64,000 bases of DNA from an uncultured Bacteroidales bacterium (GTDB lineage Bacteria > Bacteroidota > Bacteroidia > Bacteroidales > Bacteroidaceae). The notes beneath the pieces were generated by a model. That model did no database searches. It saw only the letters and a program-made list of their open reading frames with translations, and was not told where the DNA came from. Both the position numbers and the translations under genes were made by a program. The stretch covers positions 1 to 64,000 of the forward strand of contig CADBXL010000020.1 of the NCBI GenBank assembly GCA_902798615.1, written 5' to 3'. Of this stretch, positions 43,447 to 51,852 are shown piece by piece (the first letter of the stretch is position 1; every line of letters begins with the position of its first letter).

Positions 43447-43911
43447 TTACAGCATAGCTGCAATCTGTGCATCAATCTCAGCGATAGGAGTAGTAGGCTC
43501 AAAGCGAGCAACAACACGTCCGTTCTTGTTGATGAGGAACTTAGTGAAATCAGCTGTGATATCGCCTTCCCTCATTTCCTTGAGGAACTTATATAGAGGA
43601 TCAGCATCATTACCATTCACCTTAACCTTCTTGAAACGTGGAAACTCCGTGTTGTAGTTGTCCTTTGCGAATTTATGAATCATCTCATCAGTACCAGGAC
43701 AAGACTTTGTTGGCTGATTACTTGGGAAATCAAGAACAGCGAAACCCTGTGCATGATATTTCTCATAGAGAGCCTCAAGTTCTGCATACTGAGGAGTAAA
43801 TTCACTCTTGATAGCTGTGTTTACGATAAGAAGCACCTGATTGGCATAGTTACGCAGAGGTTCTGCATTGCCCTTTCTGTCTTTTACAGAGAAGTCGAAA
43901 ACTGTGTTCAT
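43447..43911 (-). CDS. glutathione-peroxidase-fold protein lacking the catalytic cysteines
   Basis: A 154-aa protein with the Gpx thioredoxin fold. The standard active-site text VNxAxxCG appears as VNTAIKSEFTPQY, with Ser36 (codon AGT) where the peroxidatic Cys/Sec should be. The second Gpx motif FPCNQF is FPSNQP, with Ser64. The only Cys is C71. Length and the later RFEPTTPI motif are normal, so it is not simply truncated. It may be a non-catalytic paralogue or use C71. I start at ATG 43911. An in-frame upstream start at 43953 is less likely. Confidence 0.85.
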   Translation of the reverse strand: MNTVFDFSVKDRKGNAEPLRNYANQVLLIVNTAIKSEFTPQYAELEALYEKYHAQGFAVLDFPSNQPTKSCPGTDEMIHKFAKDNYNTEFPRFKKVKVNGNDADPLYKFLKEMREGDITADFTKFLINKNGRVVARFEPTTPIAEIDAQIAAML

Positions 43912-43954
43912 TATATTGTTTAAATATTCTATATACACAAATGCAATTTGCAAA

Positions 43955-44000
43955 AAAGTGCATTAACCCGCATATGCAACTACGAGTAAATGCACTTTCC
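43955..44000 (-). terminator. terminator of rpmE
   Basis: On the minus strand GGAAAGTGCATT... pairs with AATGCACTTT over 10 bp (43955-43964 with 43989-43998), followed by a T6 run. Confidence 0.7.
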
Positions 44001-44054
44001 TCTTTCCTTACGAAAGGCTTGGTAGAGAATATCTCTTATATATTGAGAATAATC

Positions 44055-44306
44055 TTACTTCTTGATCTTACCGTAGCGGTTCATGAAGCGGTCAACGCGA
44101 CCTGCTGTATCAACGAGCTTGCTCTTACCTGTGTAGAATGGGTGTGAGCTGCTTGAGATTTCGATCTTTACTACTGGGTAAGTCTCGCCTTCAAACTCTA
44201 CTGTATCATTAGTCTTGCATGTAGACTTTGTAAGGAACATATCGCCGTTGGACATATCTTTGAATACGACGGGGCGATAGTTTTCTGGATGAAGATTCTT
44301 TTTCAT
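44055..44306 (-). CDS. rpmE: 50S ribosomal protein L31 type B
   Basis: An 83-aa ribosomal protein. [20 protein letters not shown] and the [20 protein letters not shown] end match L31. The paired zinc-binding cysteines of the type A protein are absent (one Cys only), so this is the zinc-free B type. A minus-strand TACCTTTG box sits near 44344-44351, and the 7-bp array lies further upstream. Confidence 0.96.
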   Translation of the reverse strand: MKKNLHPENYRPVVFKDMSNGDMFLTKSTCKTNDTVEFEGETYPVVKIEISSSSHPFYTGKSKLVDTAGRVDRFMNRYGKIKK

Positions 44307-44364
44307 TTCTGTTTTAAATTGTTATTGATGCAAAATTGCGGTGCAAAGGTACTAAAAATTATTG

Positions 44365-44392
44365 AGAATAAGGAATTAAGATTTAAGAATAA
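44365..44392. repeat. 7-bp-period array upstream of rpmE
   Basis: GAATAAG, GAATTAA, GATTTAA, GAATAAC in register. Only a single arm was recognised here. Confidence 0.7.
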
Positions 44393-44458
44393 CGCTCGTA
44401 ATTAAAGAAAATTAACACAAATCAAGTAATGCACGCTTCTTATGTAACCTCAACAGGA

Positions 44459-45136
44459 TTATTCCTTAACTATCAGACCGGTCTCCTTTTCTTCCTCAAC
44501 CTCAACAGCGGTCTCTACAACATTTGCCTGTTCTGCGGCTCTCTTCAACGCAGCTCTACGAACAGTAAATGTCTTTAGCATATTAATGATCATAACTATA
44601 CCGCTTATTATCATTGCCCATCCGAGGAAGAACAATGGTGAAGATGCTATTGTAGCAGGATGAACAAGCGCAACAATGGCACCAAGGAGCATCAGAATAG
44701 GCATAATCCAATAGCCCCACCCTACTTTGCCATAGCGGTTTACCATTATCAGATCTGCAATAAGATATACAGACGCAAGCAAAATGATAACAGCAAATAT
44801 AAAGGTAAGTCCATTAAGGAAGGTTTCTGGCATAGAGGCAAGTACAACACCAAGAACAAGACTGCCAATACCTACTATAGGGAATGTAGGCATACTCTGC
44901 TCAACAATATTACCATTAGCATCAACAAGAGAGATTCCATCAGCAATCTTTTCCCTAATCTTCTGCACATGCATACGCTGAATGTAATAAGAGATACAGG
45001 AAATGACTCCTGCCATAAAGAATATTGCACCAAGACCTATGGTCATCCATGTAACCATATCCTCACGATATTTCACAACAAGTATTCCTGCAAGGATAAT
45101 CAAGGCAGGTGTTAAAAAGACAATTAGTTTTCTCAT
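44459..45136 (-). CDS. DUF308/HdeD-like membrane protein
   Basis: A 225-aa protein with six predicted helices in three pairs, typical of DUF308/HdeD: VFLTPALIILAGILVVKYRE, a loop with QSMPTFPIVGIGSLVLGVVL, then MPETFLNGLTFIFAVIILLA and SPLFFLGWAMIISGIVMIIN. The C-terminal tail is acidic (EEEKETGLIVKE). HdeD-like proteins are linked to acid or envelope stress in enterobacteria. The role here is unknown. ATG 45136 is chosen over the upstream ATG at 45199, which lies inside the preceding terminator hairpin. Confidence 0.78.
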   Translation of the reverse strand: MRKLIVFLTPALIILAGILVVKYREDMVTWMTIGLGAIFFMAGVISCISYYIQRMHVQKIREKIADGISLVDANGNIVEQSMPTFPIVGIGSLVLGVVLASMPETFLNGLTFIFAVIILLASVYLIADLIMVNRYGKVGWGYWIMPILMLLGAIVALVHPATIASSPLFFLGWAMIISGIVMIINMLKTFTVRRAALKRAAEQANVVETAVEVEEEKETGLIVKE

Positions 45137-45175
45137 ATTATAATAATTACGAATTACAGGTTTTAAAATAAGAAA

Positions 45176-45214
45176 TAGCCACTTATGCATTTTTTGCATA
45201 AGTGGCTACAAAAG
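45176..45214. terminator. terminator-like perfect hairpin
   Basis: TAGCCACTTATGCA (45176-45189) pairs with TGCATAAGTGGCTA (45195-45208) over 14 bp with a T5 loop. On the minus strand it lies 90 bp after the gene at 45301 and before the DUF308 gene. Confidence 0.75.
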
Positions 45215-45300
45215 TACAAATTTTATTTTATCTTACCAAATTATAAAGTTAAATTCGTACCTCTCCCCTAACATTTTCAATTCACCTATATAAAAATTTC

Positions 45301-46335
45301 TTATCTACGACCACCATATCCACCTCCGTGAGAGCCTCCGCCACGAGAACCACCTCCGTGTGAACCTCCACTATGAGAGCCACCGCCATGAGAACCTCCG
45401 AAACTGCTTCTGCTGTGAGAAGAACTACTGCTGTGAGAACCACTATAGCTACCAGTTGAGGTGCTACGACTTGGAGTAAATGAACGAGAAGGAGCCTCGC
45501 TTCTTGAAGAAGATCTGCGCTCAGAACTACGATTGAACGAACTGCGCTCTGGAGCTACTCTATCAGAAGAAGATGAAGAGTTGAATCCCTGACGGCCTAC
45601 AGTAGTACGGGTGCTACTCTCACGGTTTGAACCTATACGAGAACCGCTATTATTGCCCTCTTTGCGAGGCTCGGCGCTACCATTACGATGAGTATCAGGA
45701 CCACCACGATGACCATCTCTATGAACATCAGGTCTTTGACCTCCACGATTAGGCTCTGCTCTATGATTACCACGAGTTCCGCGCTCTATACGTCCACCGC
45801 GATAGTCTCCGCGATTCCAACCGTCACGCATACCAGTAAAGCTCGCACGATGTGTGCCACGATGAGCGTGTGTGAAGTTGGTGTGATACCAAGAGCGACC
45901 ACCATTGTGATGCCATCCATGTCCGCCTCTATAGGTTACATAGAAATGAGGACGACCGAAATAGAAGTAATCACGATGAGGATAACGTGCATAGATACCG
46001 AAGTGCCAGTAGCCAGCCTCCCACCACAATGGGCGATAGAAATAACTTGCTGCGCAGAAAGCCTCATACTGCCAGTCGAGAAGTATATATCTCAGATCCG
46101 CATTACGATGAATCCAATAGTCAGAAAAAACATCGTCATATGTATTTACGCTCAGAAGATAATCGAGATTCACCTCGTATGCAGCCTCATACTGCTCCTC
46201 ATCGAGATTAAGCTCATACGCCATCTTATCTGTAAGGAACAAAGCCTGCTCGCGAGCCTGCTCGTAACTCATTGCGTTTGCCGTTGTGATGAATGAACTC
46301 AGAAGAGTTACCATCGCTATTATCATCTTTTTCAT
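45301..46335 (-). CDS. exported low-complexity protein rich in His, Arg, Ser and Gly
   Basis: A 344-aa protein with a signal peptide ending at TTANA. Residues 22-105 are ordinary (EQAREQALFLTDKMAYELNL, YFYRPLWWEAGYWHFGIY). From about 120 it is low complexity: HGWHHNGGRSWYHTNFTH, then Arg/Gly/His-rich segments, then a Ser/Arg-rich part, and a C-terminus with GGGSHGGGSRGGG repeats. About 20 His in the middle suggest metal binding or a surface role. It is alone with its own -7 box at 46417-46424. Confidence 0.75.
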   Translation of the reverse strand: MKKMIIAMVTLLSSFITTANAMSYEQAREQALFLTDKMAYELNLDEEQYEAAYEVNLDYLLSVNTYDDVFSDYWIHRNADLRYILLDWQYEAFCAASYFYRPLWWEAGYWHFGIYARYPHRDYFYFGRPHFYVTYRGGHGWHHNGGRSWYHTNFTHAHRGTHRASFTGMRDGWNRGDYRGGRIERGTRGNHRAEPNRGGQRPDVHRDGHRGGPDTHRNGSAEPRKEGNNSGSRIGSNRESSTRTTVGRQGFNSSSSSDRVAPERSSFNRSSERRSSSRSEAPSRSFTPSRSTSTGSYSGSHSSSSSHSRSSFGGSHGGGSHSGGSHGGGSRGGGSHGGGYGGRR

Positions 46336-46416
46336 AGTCGTATATTTTTAAAGTAAATACTCCTTATTATATATAGAAACGAAGTACAAGTGACTATGTA
46401 CCTCTTGTTTCTGTTG

Positions 46417-46424
46417 CAAAAATA
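46417..46424 (-). promoter_or_regulatory. -7 promoter box of the low-complexity protein gene
   Basis: TATTTTTG on the minus strand, 82 bp upstream of the ATG at 46335. The spacer between here and 46630 shows no gene. Confidence 0.5.
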
Positions 46425-46636
46425 CAAACAATTCCTCGGTTACCCAAAGGTTTTTCCCTAATCGGGAAAGGAAATTCCCTAATCAAATTCAATTCTCTTT
46501 AATCTTTCACGCTTTTATGTTGTACTTTTGCTATTACACCCCACATTTTGCAATGTCCACATTACAAAAATCAGAAAACTAACACATATTTCATCATTTT
46601 TCTTATGAAATACTTGCGGGAAAGTACAAAACTACA

Positions 46637-46668
46637 TACCTTTGCAGTGTACTACTACAATAGTACAC
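46637..46668 (+). promoter_or_regulatory. -7 box and GTGTACTA-N6-TAGTACAC operator of the ABC locus
   Basis: TACCTTTG at 46637-46644 is followed at 46647-46668 by GTGTACTA CTACAA TAGTACAC, a perfect 8-bp dyad with a 6-bp spacer. The dyad sits across the likely start site. It is a plausible binding site for the GntR/YtrA-type repressor encoded at 49361, which would explain autoregulation of the operon. Confidence 0.65.
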
Positions 46669-46720
46669 CACCACAATAATAAGAAACAAAGAATATTAAC
46701 AACATAAAAATACAAGAATT

Positions 46721-47572
46721 ATGATTAGAATCGATAATGTAACATTCGCCTATCCCAAGGGACGTACAAACATTCATACGAACCTTACGCTTGATCTTGA
46801 GAAGAACAAGATATATGGTCTTCTTGGCAAGAACGGTACTGGTAAGTCAACACTACTCTATCTTATCTGCGGACTTCTCCGACCAACAGAAGGAACGATA
46901 ACTATGGAGACAACCAACGAAGAGACAGGTGAAGCAACAGCATACTCAACCTTGGAACGTCATCCGGAAGTGTTAAGAGATACATTCCTGGTAAACGAGG
47001 AATACAGTCTTCCACCAATCAAGCTCAACGAATGGGCAAAGTCTCTCGGAAGTTTCTACCCAAGCTACAGCGATGAAATGTTCCGCCAATGTCTTGCAGA
47101 CTTCGATATAAAGGGAAACCCGAAGCTTACCACCCTATCAATGGGACAACAGAAGAAAGTGATTATCTCCTTCGCTCTTGCATCAGGCGTTAAATACCTC
47201 TTCATGGATGAGCCAACCAACGGACTTGACATTCCAAGCAAGTCACAATTCAGAAAGGTTGTTTCAAGCTGTTTGTCAGAAGAAAGAACAATCATCATCT
47301 CTACCCATCAGGTTCACGACATAGAGTTCCTTCTCGACCACATCATAATAATTGACAATGACCGCCTTCTGCTCAACGCTTCAACAGGCGAGATAACCGA
47401 CAAGTTCGTCTTTGAATACCGAACACCAGGAAGTCCAACGGAAGGAGTTATCTATCAGGAGCCTACCCTTCAAGGTAATGCCACGATGGCATATCGCAAG
47501 AGTACAGATCCTGAGACAAATCTCAACCTCGAACTTCTCTTCAACGCAGCCGTCAAAGGTCTCTTCGTATAA
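46721..47572 (+). CDS. ABC transporter ATP-binding protein
   Basis: A 283-aa ATPase with Walker A GLLGKNGTGKSTLLYLICGL, signature LSMGQQKKV, Walker B KYLFMDEPTNGLD and a switch His in IISTHQVHD. It resembles YtrB-type exporters. The permease is probably the gene at 48519. The operon is headed by the dyad operator. It also shares its start with the 11-bp array spacer downstream. The substrate could be an antimicrobial peptide or an envelope precursor. Confidence 0.92.
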   Translation: MIRIDNVTFAYPKGRTNIHTNLTLDLEKNKIYGLLGKNGTGKSTLLYLICGLLRPTEGTITMETTNEETGEATAYSTLERHPEVLRDTFLVNEEYSLPPIKLNEWAKSLGSFYPSYSDEMFRQCLADFDIKGNPKLTTLSMGQQKKVIISFALASGVKYLFMDEPTNGLDIPSKSQFRKVVSSCLSEERTIIISTHQVHDIEFLLDHIIIIDNDRLLLNASTGEITDKFVFEYRTPGSPTEGVIYQEPTLQGNATMAYRKSTDPETNLNLELLFNAAVKGLFV

Positions 47573-47578
47573 GGAAGC

Positions 47579-47683
47579 AACTCCAATCCAAGTCCAATTC
47601 AGCTCCAATTCAAGTCCAATTCCCGATTGGAGATCAATGGGACTTACAACGGATTTACAACGGACTTACAACGGACCTACAAC
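47579..47683. repeat. inverted pair of 11-bp-period arrays
   Basis: The left arm 47579-47622 has AACTCCAATCC, AAGTCCAATTC, AGCTCCAATTC, AAGTCCAATTC. The right arm 47640-47683 has GGACTTACAAC, GGATTTACAAC, GGACTTACAAC, GGACCTACAAC. The left arm starts 7 bp after the stop of the ATPase gene and the right arm ends 34 bp before the next ATG. Confidence 0.9.
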
Positions 47684-47717
47684 AAACATACATTACAATC
47701 CTAAAAAAGCAATCATT

Positions 47718-48491
47718 ATGAAAAAATATATTTTTCTTCCTATAGCAATTGTTGCAGCAATAGCTACTATCCTCTTCACTTCCTGCACAATATCAGTAAG
47801 GAACAACGCTATAGAAATAGAAGCAGGAGAGAAAACAACAGAAACACGTAATCTTGAAGAATTCAATCAGATTCGCGTTGGTGGTAATATGAATATCGAG
47901 TTTGTAACTTCCGATTCTTCATATATTGAGATAGAAGCCGGCAAGAATATACTTCCACACATCAAGACCGAGATTAATGACAAAATTCTGAAAATCATGC
48001 TCGATAACAAAGGTGGCAGCCCATATTACTCAAAAGAGGAACGCATCCTCCACTTCCAGACAAGCGATGTCATAAATGAAAGCGACATCAAGGTAAAGGT
48101 ATTTGCGCCAACCATCGAGGAACTTCATTTAGCAGGAGCCGTAGATTTCAAGTCTGACAGTATTACAAGCGAAAAATTCGTCTTGGAAGTTGCAGGACGT
48201 TCTGACACAGATATCAAGAGCCTTAGCTGCAAAAATATGAAGATTGACATAGCTGGTAGCAGCGATATGAAGCTCAAGGTAAATGGCGCACAAAATGTTG
48301 AGCTTAGCGTTGCCGGTCAAAGTGATGCCGACATAACATTTGATAAATGCAACAGGGCAGGTATCAGTATTGCCGGCGCAGCAGACATAAAGCTCAAGGG
48401 AACACTTAACATTCTCGACAAGCATATTGCAGGTGCAGCTTCAATAAATACAGACGAGCTCAAGCTCACCAACAATAACAATCAAAAGTAA
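47718..48491 (+). CDS. DUF2807 (head GIN domain) lipoprotein
   Basis: A 257-aa lipoprotein with a signal MKKYIFLPIAIVAAIATILF and lipobox FTSC. The body is the beta-helix of DUF2807/GIN: FNQIRVGGNMNIEFVTSDSS, then repeated strands LHLAGAVDFKSDS, VAGRSDTDIKSL, IAGSSDMKLKV, VAGQSDADITFD, IAGAADIKLKG. It sits between the ATPase and permease genes. The earlier ORF from 47412 would overlap the ATPase gene and the 11-bp array, so ATG 47718 is used. Function unknown, possibly a surface sensor for the transporter. Confidence 0.88.
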   Translation: MKKYIFLPIAIVAAIATILFTSCTISVRNNAIEIEAGEKTTETRNLEEFNQIRVGGNMNIEFVTSDSSYIEIEAGKNILPHIKTEINDKILKIMLDNKGGSPYYSKEERILHFQTSDVINESDIKVKVFAPTIEELHLAGAVDFKSDSITSEKFVLEVAGRSDTDIKSLSCKNMKIDIAGSSDMKLKVNGAQNVELSVAGQSDADITFDKCNRAGISIAGAADIKLKGTLNILDKHIAGAASINTDELKLTNNNNQK

Positions 48492-48518
48492 TGGTAAACC
48501 TCTAAACAACATACAATT

Positions 48519-49286
48519 ATGATTAAGCAACTCATTCTCCATAGCCTTCTTCTTGAGAAGCGTAACGCAATTGCTTGCACAAGCATCATGGCTGGTGTGA
48601 TACTGTTCTTCGCAACAATTGCCACCCACACATACGTTGACGAGATGAATATCTCACGTATTGACTACAGAAACTCTGTAGAGGCAGCAAAGACAGCACT
48701 CTGGTTCTGCCTCATCTACACAGCGAGCCGCATGTTCCTTCATCTCAGCACTCGCAAGACAGCAATACCTTATCTAATGCTCCCAGCATCAAACAAGGAT
48801 AAGTTTCTGGCTAACTGCATAATGACCCTTGGCGGAACATTCGTTATGTTCATCATTGCACTTCTTGGAGCAGATGTCGTACAGGCTCTGTTCAATCTCG
48901 CTACAAGATTCACAACTGGCAGTATAACAGCAAATTATGTTGAAAGTATCTTCAACGTAGAATTCCAATCTAATAACATTATCAGCAATAAAATTATACT
49001 ATCATTATTCTGGGTACATTCAATTTTCACGTTAGGCTCAACGATATTCCGCAAGCATAGCTTGATTAAGACAATCCTCTCACTCTTAGGTGCTTCCATT
49101 ATACTTGTGATGATCATCGGAGGTATAGTAAGTTCTGCAGTTAATTCAAATCATGACATTACGATCCAGTTCCTCGTTGATCCTATGATTATGGCAAACA
49201 TATCCAGCTATATAATCATAATTGGAACAACAATAGGAGCTTACTACTGGGCATATCGCCGTTTCTGCAAGAAGACCATTCTGTAG
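48519..49286 (+). CDS. ABC-2 type permease-like membrane protein
   Basis: A 255-aa protein with about six hydrophobic helices. It lies 27 bp after the DUF2807 gene and is the likely permease partner of the ATPase at 46721. Signature text: YTASRMFLHLSTRKTAIPYL, FLANCIMTLGGTFVMFIIAL, LGASIILVMIIGGIVSS. No family motif beyond the permease layout. Confidence 0.7.
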   Translation: MIKQLILHSLLLEKRNAIACTSIMAGVILFFATIATHTYVDEMNISRIDYRNSVEAAKTALWFCLIYTASRMFLHLSTRKTAIPYLMLPASNKDKFLANCIMTLGGTFVMFIIALLGADVVQALFNLATRFTTGSITANYVESIFNVEFQSNNIISNKIILSLFWVHSIFTLGSTIFRKHSLIKTILSLLGASIILVMIIGGIVSSAVNSNHDITIQFLVDPMIMANISSYIIIIGTTIGAYYWAYRRFCKKTIL

Positions 49287-49360
49287 AAAGCAGAAGACAA
49301 AACATGAAAACACCTGATTAGCATATCAATATTAACAACAAAAAAATAAGCGACTATACT

Positions 49361-49705
49361 ATGTTCACATCAGATAAACCAATATACCTACAGATGGCCG
49401 ACCGAATGAAGGAAGAGATACTATCGGGAACATACTCTGACGATATGCGAATACCTTCCGTAAGAGAATACGGTACTCTGCTTCAGGTAAATACGAATAC
49501 GGCTGTGAAATGCTACGAGCAGCTTTCCCGCGACGGCATCATATACCAGAGACGAGGAATGGGCTACTTCGTAACAGCCGGAGCACGCGACAGGATTATG
49601 CAACAACGTAAGGAAGAGTTCTTCCAAACGACCTGTCCGCAACTGAAGAAAGACCTCGAACTCCTCGGCATCACGATTGAGGAATTCGTAGAAAAGATAA
49701 AGTAA
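49361..49705 (+). CDS. GntR family (YtrA-type) transcriptional regulator
   Basis: A 114-aa repressor with a winged helix: PIYLQMADRMKEEILSG, then IPSVREYGTLLQVNTNTAVK and the wing GIIYQRRGMGYFVTAGA. A short C-terminal helical tail replaces a ligand-binding domain, as in YtrA regulators of ABC transporters. It probably binds the dyad at 46647-46668. Its position as the fourth gene of the set is unusual, since YtrA is often first. Confidence 0.92.
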   Translation: MFTSDKPIYLQMADRMKEEILSGTYSDDMRIPSVREYGTLLQVNTNTAVKCYEQLSRDGIIYQRRGMGYFVTAGARDRIMQQRKEEFFQTTCPQLKKDLELLGITIEEFVEKIK

Positions 49706-49709
49706 AAAA

Positions 49710-49772
49710 AGGCCTCTCCCCCGCCCTCCCCCTATATAAAAACTCCCCCTTGGGGGGCTGGGGGGCTTCCAA
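49710..49772. repeat. GC-rich array (11-bp type) between the GntR and MacB-like genes
   Basis: GGCCTCTCCCC and CCGCCCTCCCC follow the stop, then an interrupted region (CTATATAAAAAC), then CTCCCCCTTGGGGGGCTGGG, a strong dyad. It is a shorter relative of the elements at 14988 and 54399 and could form a terminator-like hairpin before the next operon part. Confidence 0.75.
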
Positions 49773-49783
49773 TTAATTAACAA

Positions 49784-50494
49784 ATGATCAAACTAAAAGA
49801 CATAAACAAGACATACAAGGGTGCCCAACCGCTCCACGTACTGAAGGGGATTGACCTTCACATCAAGAAAGGCGAATTCGTCAGCATCATGGGAGCCTCG
49901 GGTTCAGGAAAGTCAACCCTTCTGAATATCCTCGGAATCCTCGACAACTACGACACAGGCGAGTATCTGCTCAACAACGTGCCAATATGGGGACTAAGCG
50001 AGACAAAGGCTGCCGAATACCGAAACAAGATGATAGGATTCATCTTCCAGTCGTTCAACCTCATATCCTTCAAGACTGCCGTTGAAAACGTGGAACTGCC
50101 TCTCTTCTATCAAGGAGTCAGTCGAAAGAAACGCCATCAGCTCGCACTTGAGTATCTCGACAAGCTCGGACTCTTGCCTTGGGCAGATCACTACCCTAAC
50201 GAGATGTCGGGAGGTCAGAAACAGAGAGTGGCAATAGCCCGGGCGCTCATTACTCATCCGCAGATAATCCTTGCTGACGAGCCTACCGGAGCCCTCGACT
50301 CAAAGACGAGCGTTGAGGTTATGGATCTTTTGAAAGAACTCCACGAGAAAGAGCACATGACAATCGTTGTGGTAACTCACGAAAGTGGTGTGGCTAACGA
50401 GACGGACAAAGTTATTCATATCAAGGACGGACTTATCTATAAGGTAGAAGAAAACTACGATCACCACTTGGTATCAAAGGATTACGTGAAATAA
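49784..50494 (+). CDS. ABC transporter ATPase, MacB/LolD type
   Basis: A 236-aa ATPase. Walker A MGASGSGKSTLLNILGILDN, signature EMSGGQKQRVAIARALI, Walker B ILADEPTGALDSKTS. The close match to MacB/LolD and the two FtsX-type permeases after it show a MacB-like exporter. It is the first of a five-gene set ending in TolC. Confidence 0.94.
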   Translation: MIKLKDINKTYKGAQPLHVLKGIDLHIKKGEFVSIMGASGSGKSTLLNILGILDNYDTGEYLLNNVPIWGLSETKAAEYRNKMIGFIFQSFNLISFKTAVENVELPLFYQGVSRKKRHQLALEYLDKLGLLPWADHYPNEMSGGQKQRVAIARALITHPQIILADEPTGALDSKTSVEVMDLLKELHEKEHMTIVVVTHESGVANETDKVIHIKDGLIYKVEENYDHHLVSKDYVK

Positions 50495-50502
50495 TATTTT
50501 CT

Positions 50503-51759
50503 ATGGAATTAATAAAAGAAATATGGTCTTCCGCCAAACGCAACAAACTCCGCACAACCCTTACAGGATTTGCCGTTGCATGGGGCATCTTCATGATTAT
50601 CTTCCTACTCGGAGCAGGCAACGGCCTAATCAACGCTCAGGTGGAAGAACAGAACCGTCATGTGAAGAACTCCATGAAGATATACGGAGGACAGACATCC
50701 GAAGCGTACAACGGATTAAAAGAAGGACGATGGATAAGTTTACAAGACAAGGATATCAGCACGACCAAGAATTCATTTCTGGATAATGTAGACCTCGTTG
50801 GCGGAGAGATTCGAGAATCATCCGGACATGCTATCTCCTACGGAGAGAACTATGTGTCGCCAACCATAACAGGTGTTGCTCCAGAATATAAGCAAATCGA
50901 GAAATACGAAATCCTACACGGACGCTTCATTAACGCTCTCGATATGCAGGAACAACGTAAGGTGATTGTCATCAGCAAACGAATAGCCAAGGAACTTGAC
51001 AGGTCATACGAGAGGCTTCTCGGTAAATACGTAAAAGTTGACAACTTCGCATTCAAGGTTGTAGGTATCTACAAGGAGGACGAAAGCGAGCAGACTTTGG
51101 AAGCCTTCTGTCCTTTCACCACCTTCAAGACTATGTTCGGCAAGGGTGATAAAGTCGGTAACATCATCTTCACATTCCACGGAATCAATACGCAGGAAGA
51201 GAGTGATGCCTTCGAGAAGAAATACCGACAGGCAATCAACCGAAACCACGATGCTGCACCTGATGATGAGAGTGCTCTATGGATATGGAATCGCACAAGC
51301 GACAGCATAATGATGGAGACGGGTATCAGTATCATCCGAACAGCCCTCTGGATTATCGGTCTTCTAACGCTATTAAGCGGAATAGTTGGAATCAGCAACA
51401 TCATGCTCATTACCGTAAAGGAACGCACACATGAGTTCGGCATACGAAAGGCAATAGGCGCCAAGCCAATCTCCATCCTCAAGCTCATAATCACCGAGAG
51501 CATTATCATCACCTCTTTCTTCGGATATGTAGGTATGATGGCAGGAATCCTCGCAAACGAATGGATGGATGCAACAATCGGACATGAGGTCATCGATTCT
51601 GGAACATTCCAGGCTACGATGTTCCTCAACCCGACAGTAGGACTCGACGTCTGCATAGAGGCAACCGTGATAATGATCGTAGCTGGCACCATAGCAGGTA
51701 TCATCCCGGCTTGGAAAGCTGCAAGGATTCGTCCGATTAAAGCCTTGATGGCATATTGA
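50503..51759 (+). CDS. FtsX/MacB-type permease 1
   Basis: A 418-aa protein with an N-terminal helix (LTGFAVAWGIFMIIFLLGAG), a large periplasmic domain, and three C-terminal helices with the motif VGISNIMLITVKERTHEFGI. The motif RKAIGAKPISILKLI is the intracellular coupling loop. It starts 9 bp after the ATPase. Confidence 0.93.
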   Translation: MELIKEIWSSAKRNKLRTTLTGFAVAWGIFMIIFLLGAGNGLINAQVEEQNRHVKNSMKIYGGQTSEAYNGLKEGRWISLQDKDISTTKNSFLDNVDLVGGEIRESSGHAISYGENYVSPTITGVAPEYKQIEKYEILHGRFINALDMQEQRKVIVISKRIAKELDRSYERLLGKYVKVDNFAFKVVGIYKEDESEQTLEAFCPFTTFKTMFGKGDKVGNIIFTFHGINTQEESDAFEKKYRQAINRNHDAAPDDESALWIWNRTSDSIMMETGISIIRTALWIIGLLTLLSGIVGISNIMLITVKERTHEFGIRKAIGAKPISILKLIITESIIITSFFGYVGMMAGILANEWMDATIGHEVIDSGTFQATMFLNPTVGLDVCIEATVIMIVAGTIAGIIPAWKAARIRPIKALMAY

Positions 51760-51760
51760 T

Positions 51761-51850
51761 AAATGATAAAATGAAAAGTGAAAAATGAACAATAAAAGTA
51801 ATCAGTATTTTTCATTTTCAATTTTTCATTTTTCACTTAAAAAGTATTTT
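51761..51850. repeat. inverted pair of 7-bp-period arrays
   Basis: The left arm 51761-51795 has AAATGAT, AAAATGA, AAAGTGA, AAAATGA, ACAATAA. The right arm 51806-51840 has TATTTTT, CATTTTC, AATTTTT, CATTTTT, CACTTAA. They fill the gap between the two permease genes, from the stop at 51757-51759 to just before the ATG at 51853. Confidence 0.9.
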
Positions 51851-51852
51851 TT

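Noticed and set aside
46721-48491. DUF2807 protein starting at 47412
   Set aside because: That start lies inside the ATPase gene and runs through the 11-bp arrays. The signal peptide and lipobox place the start at 47718.
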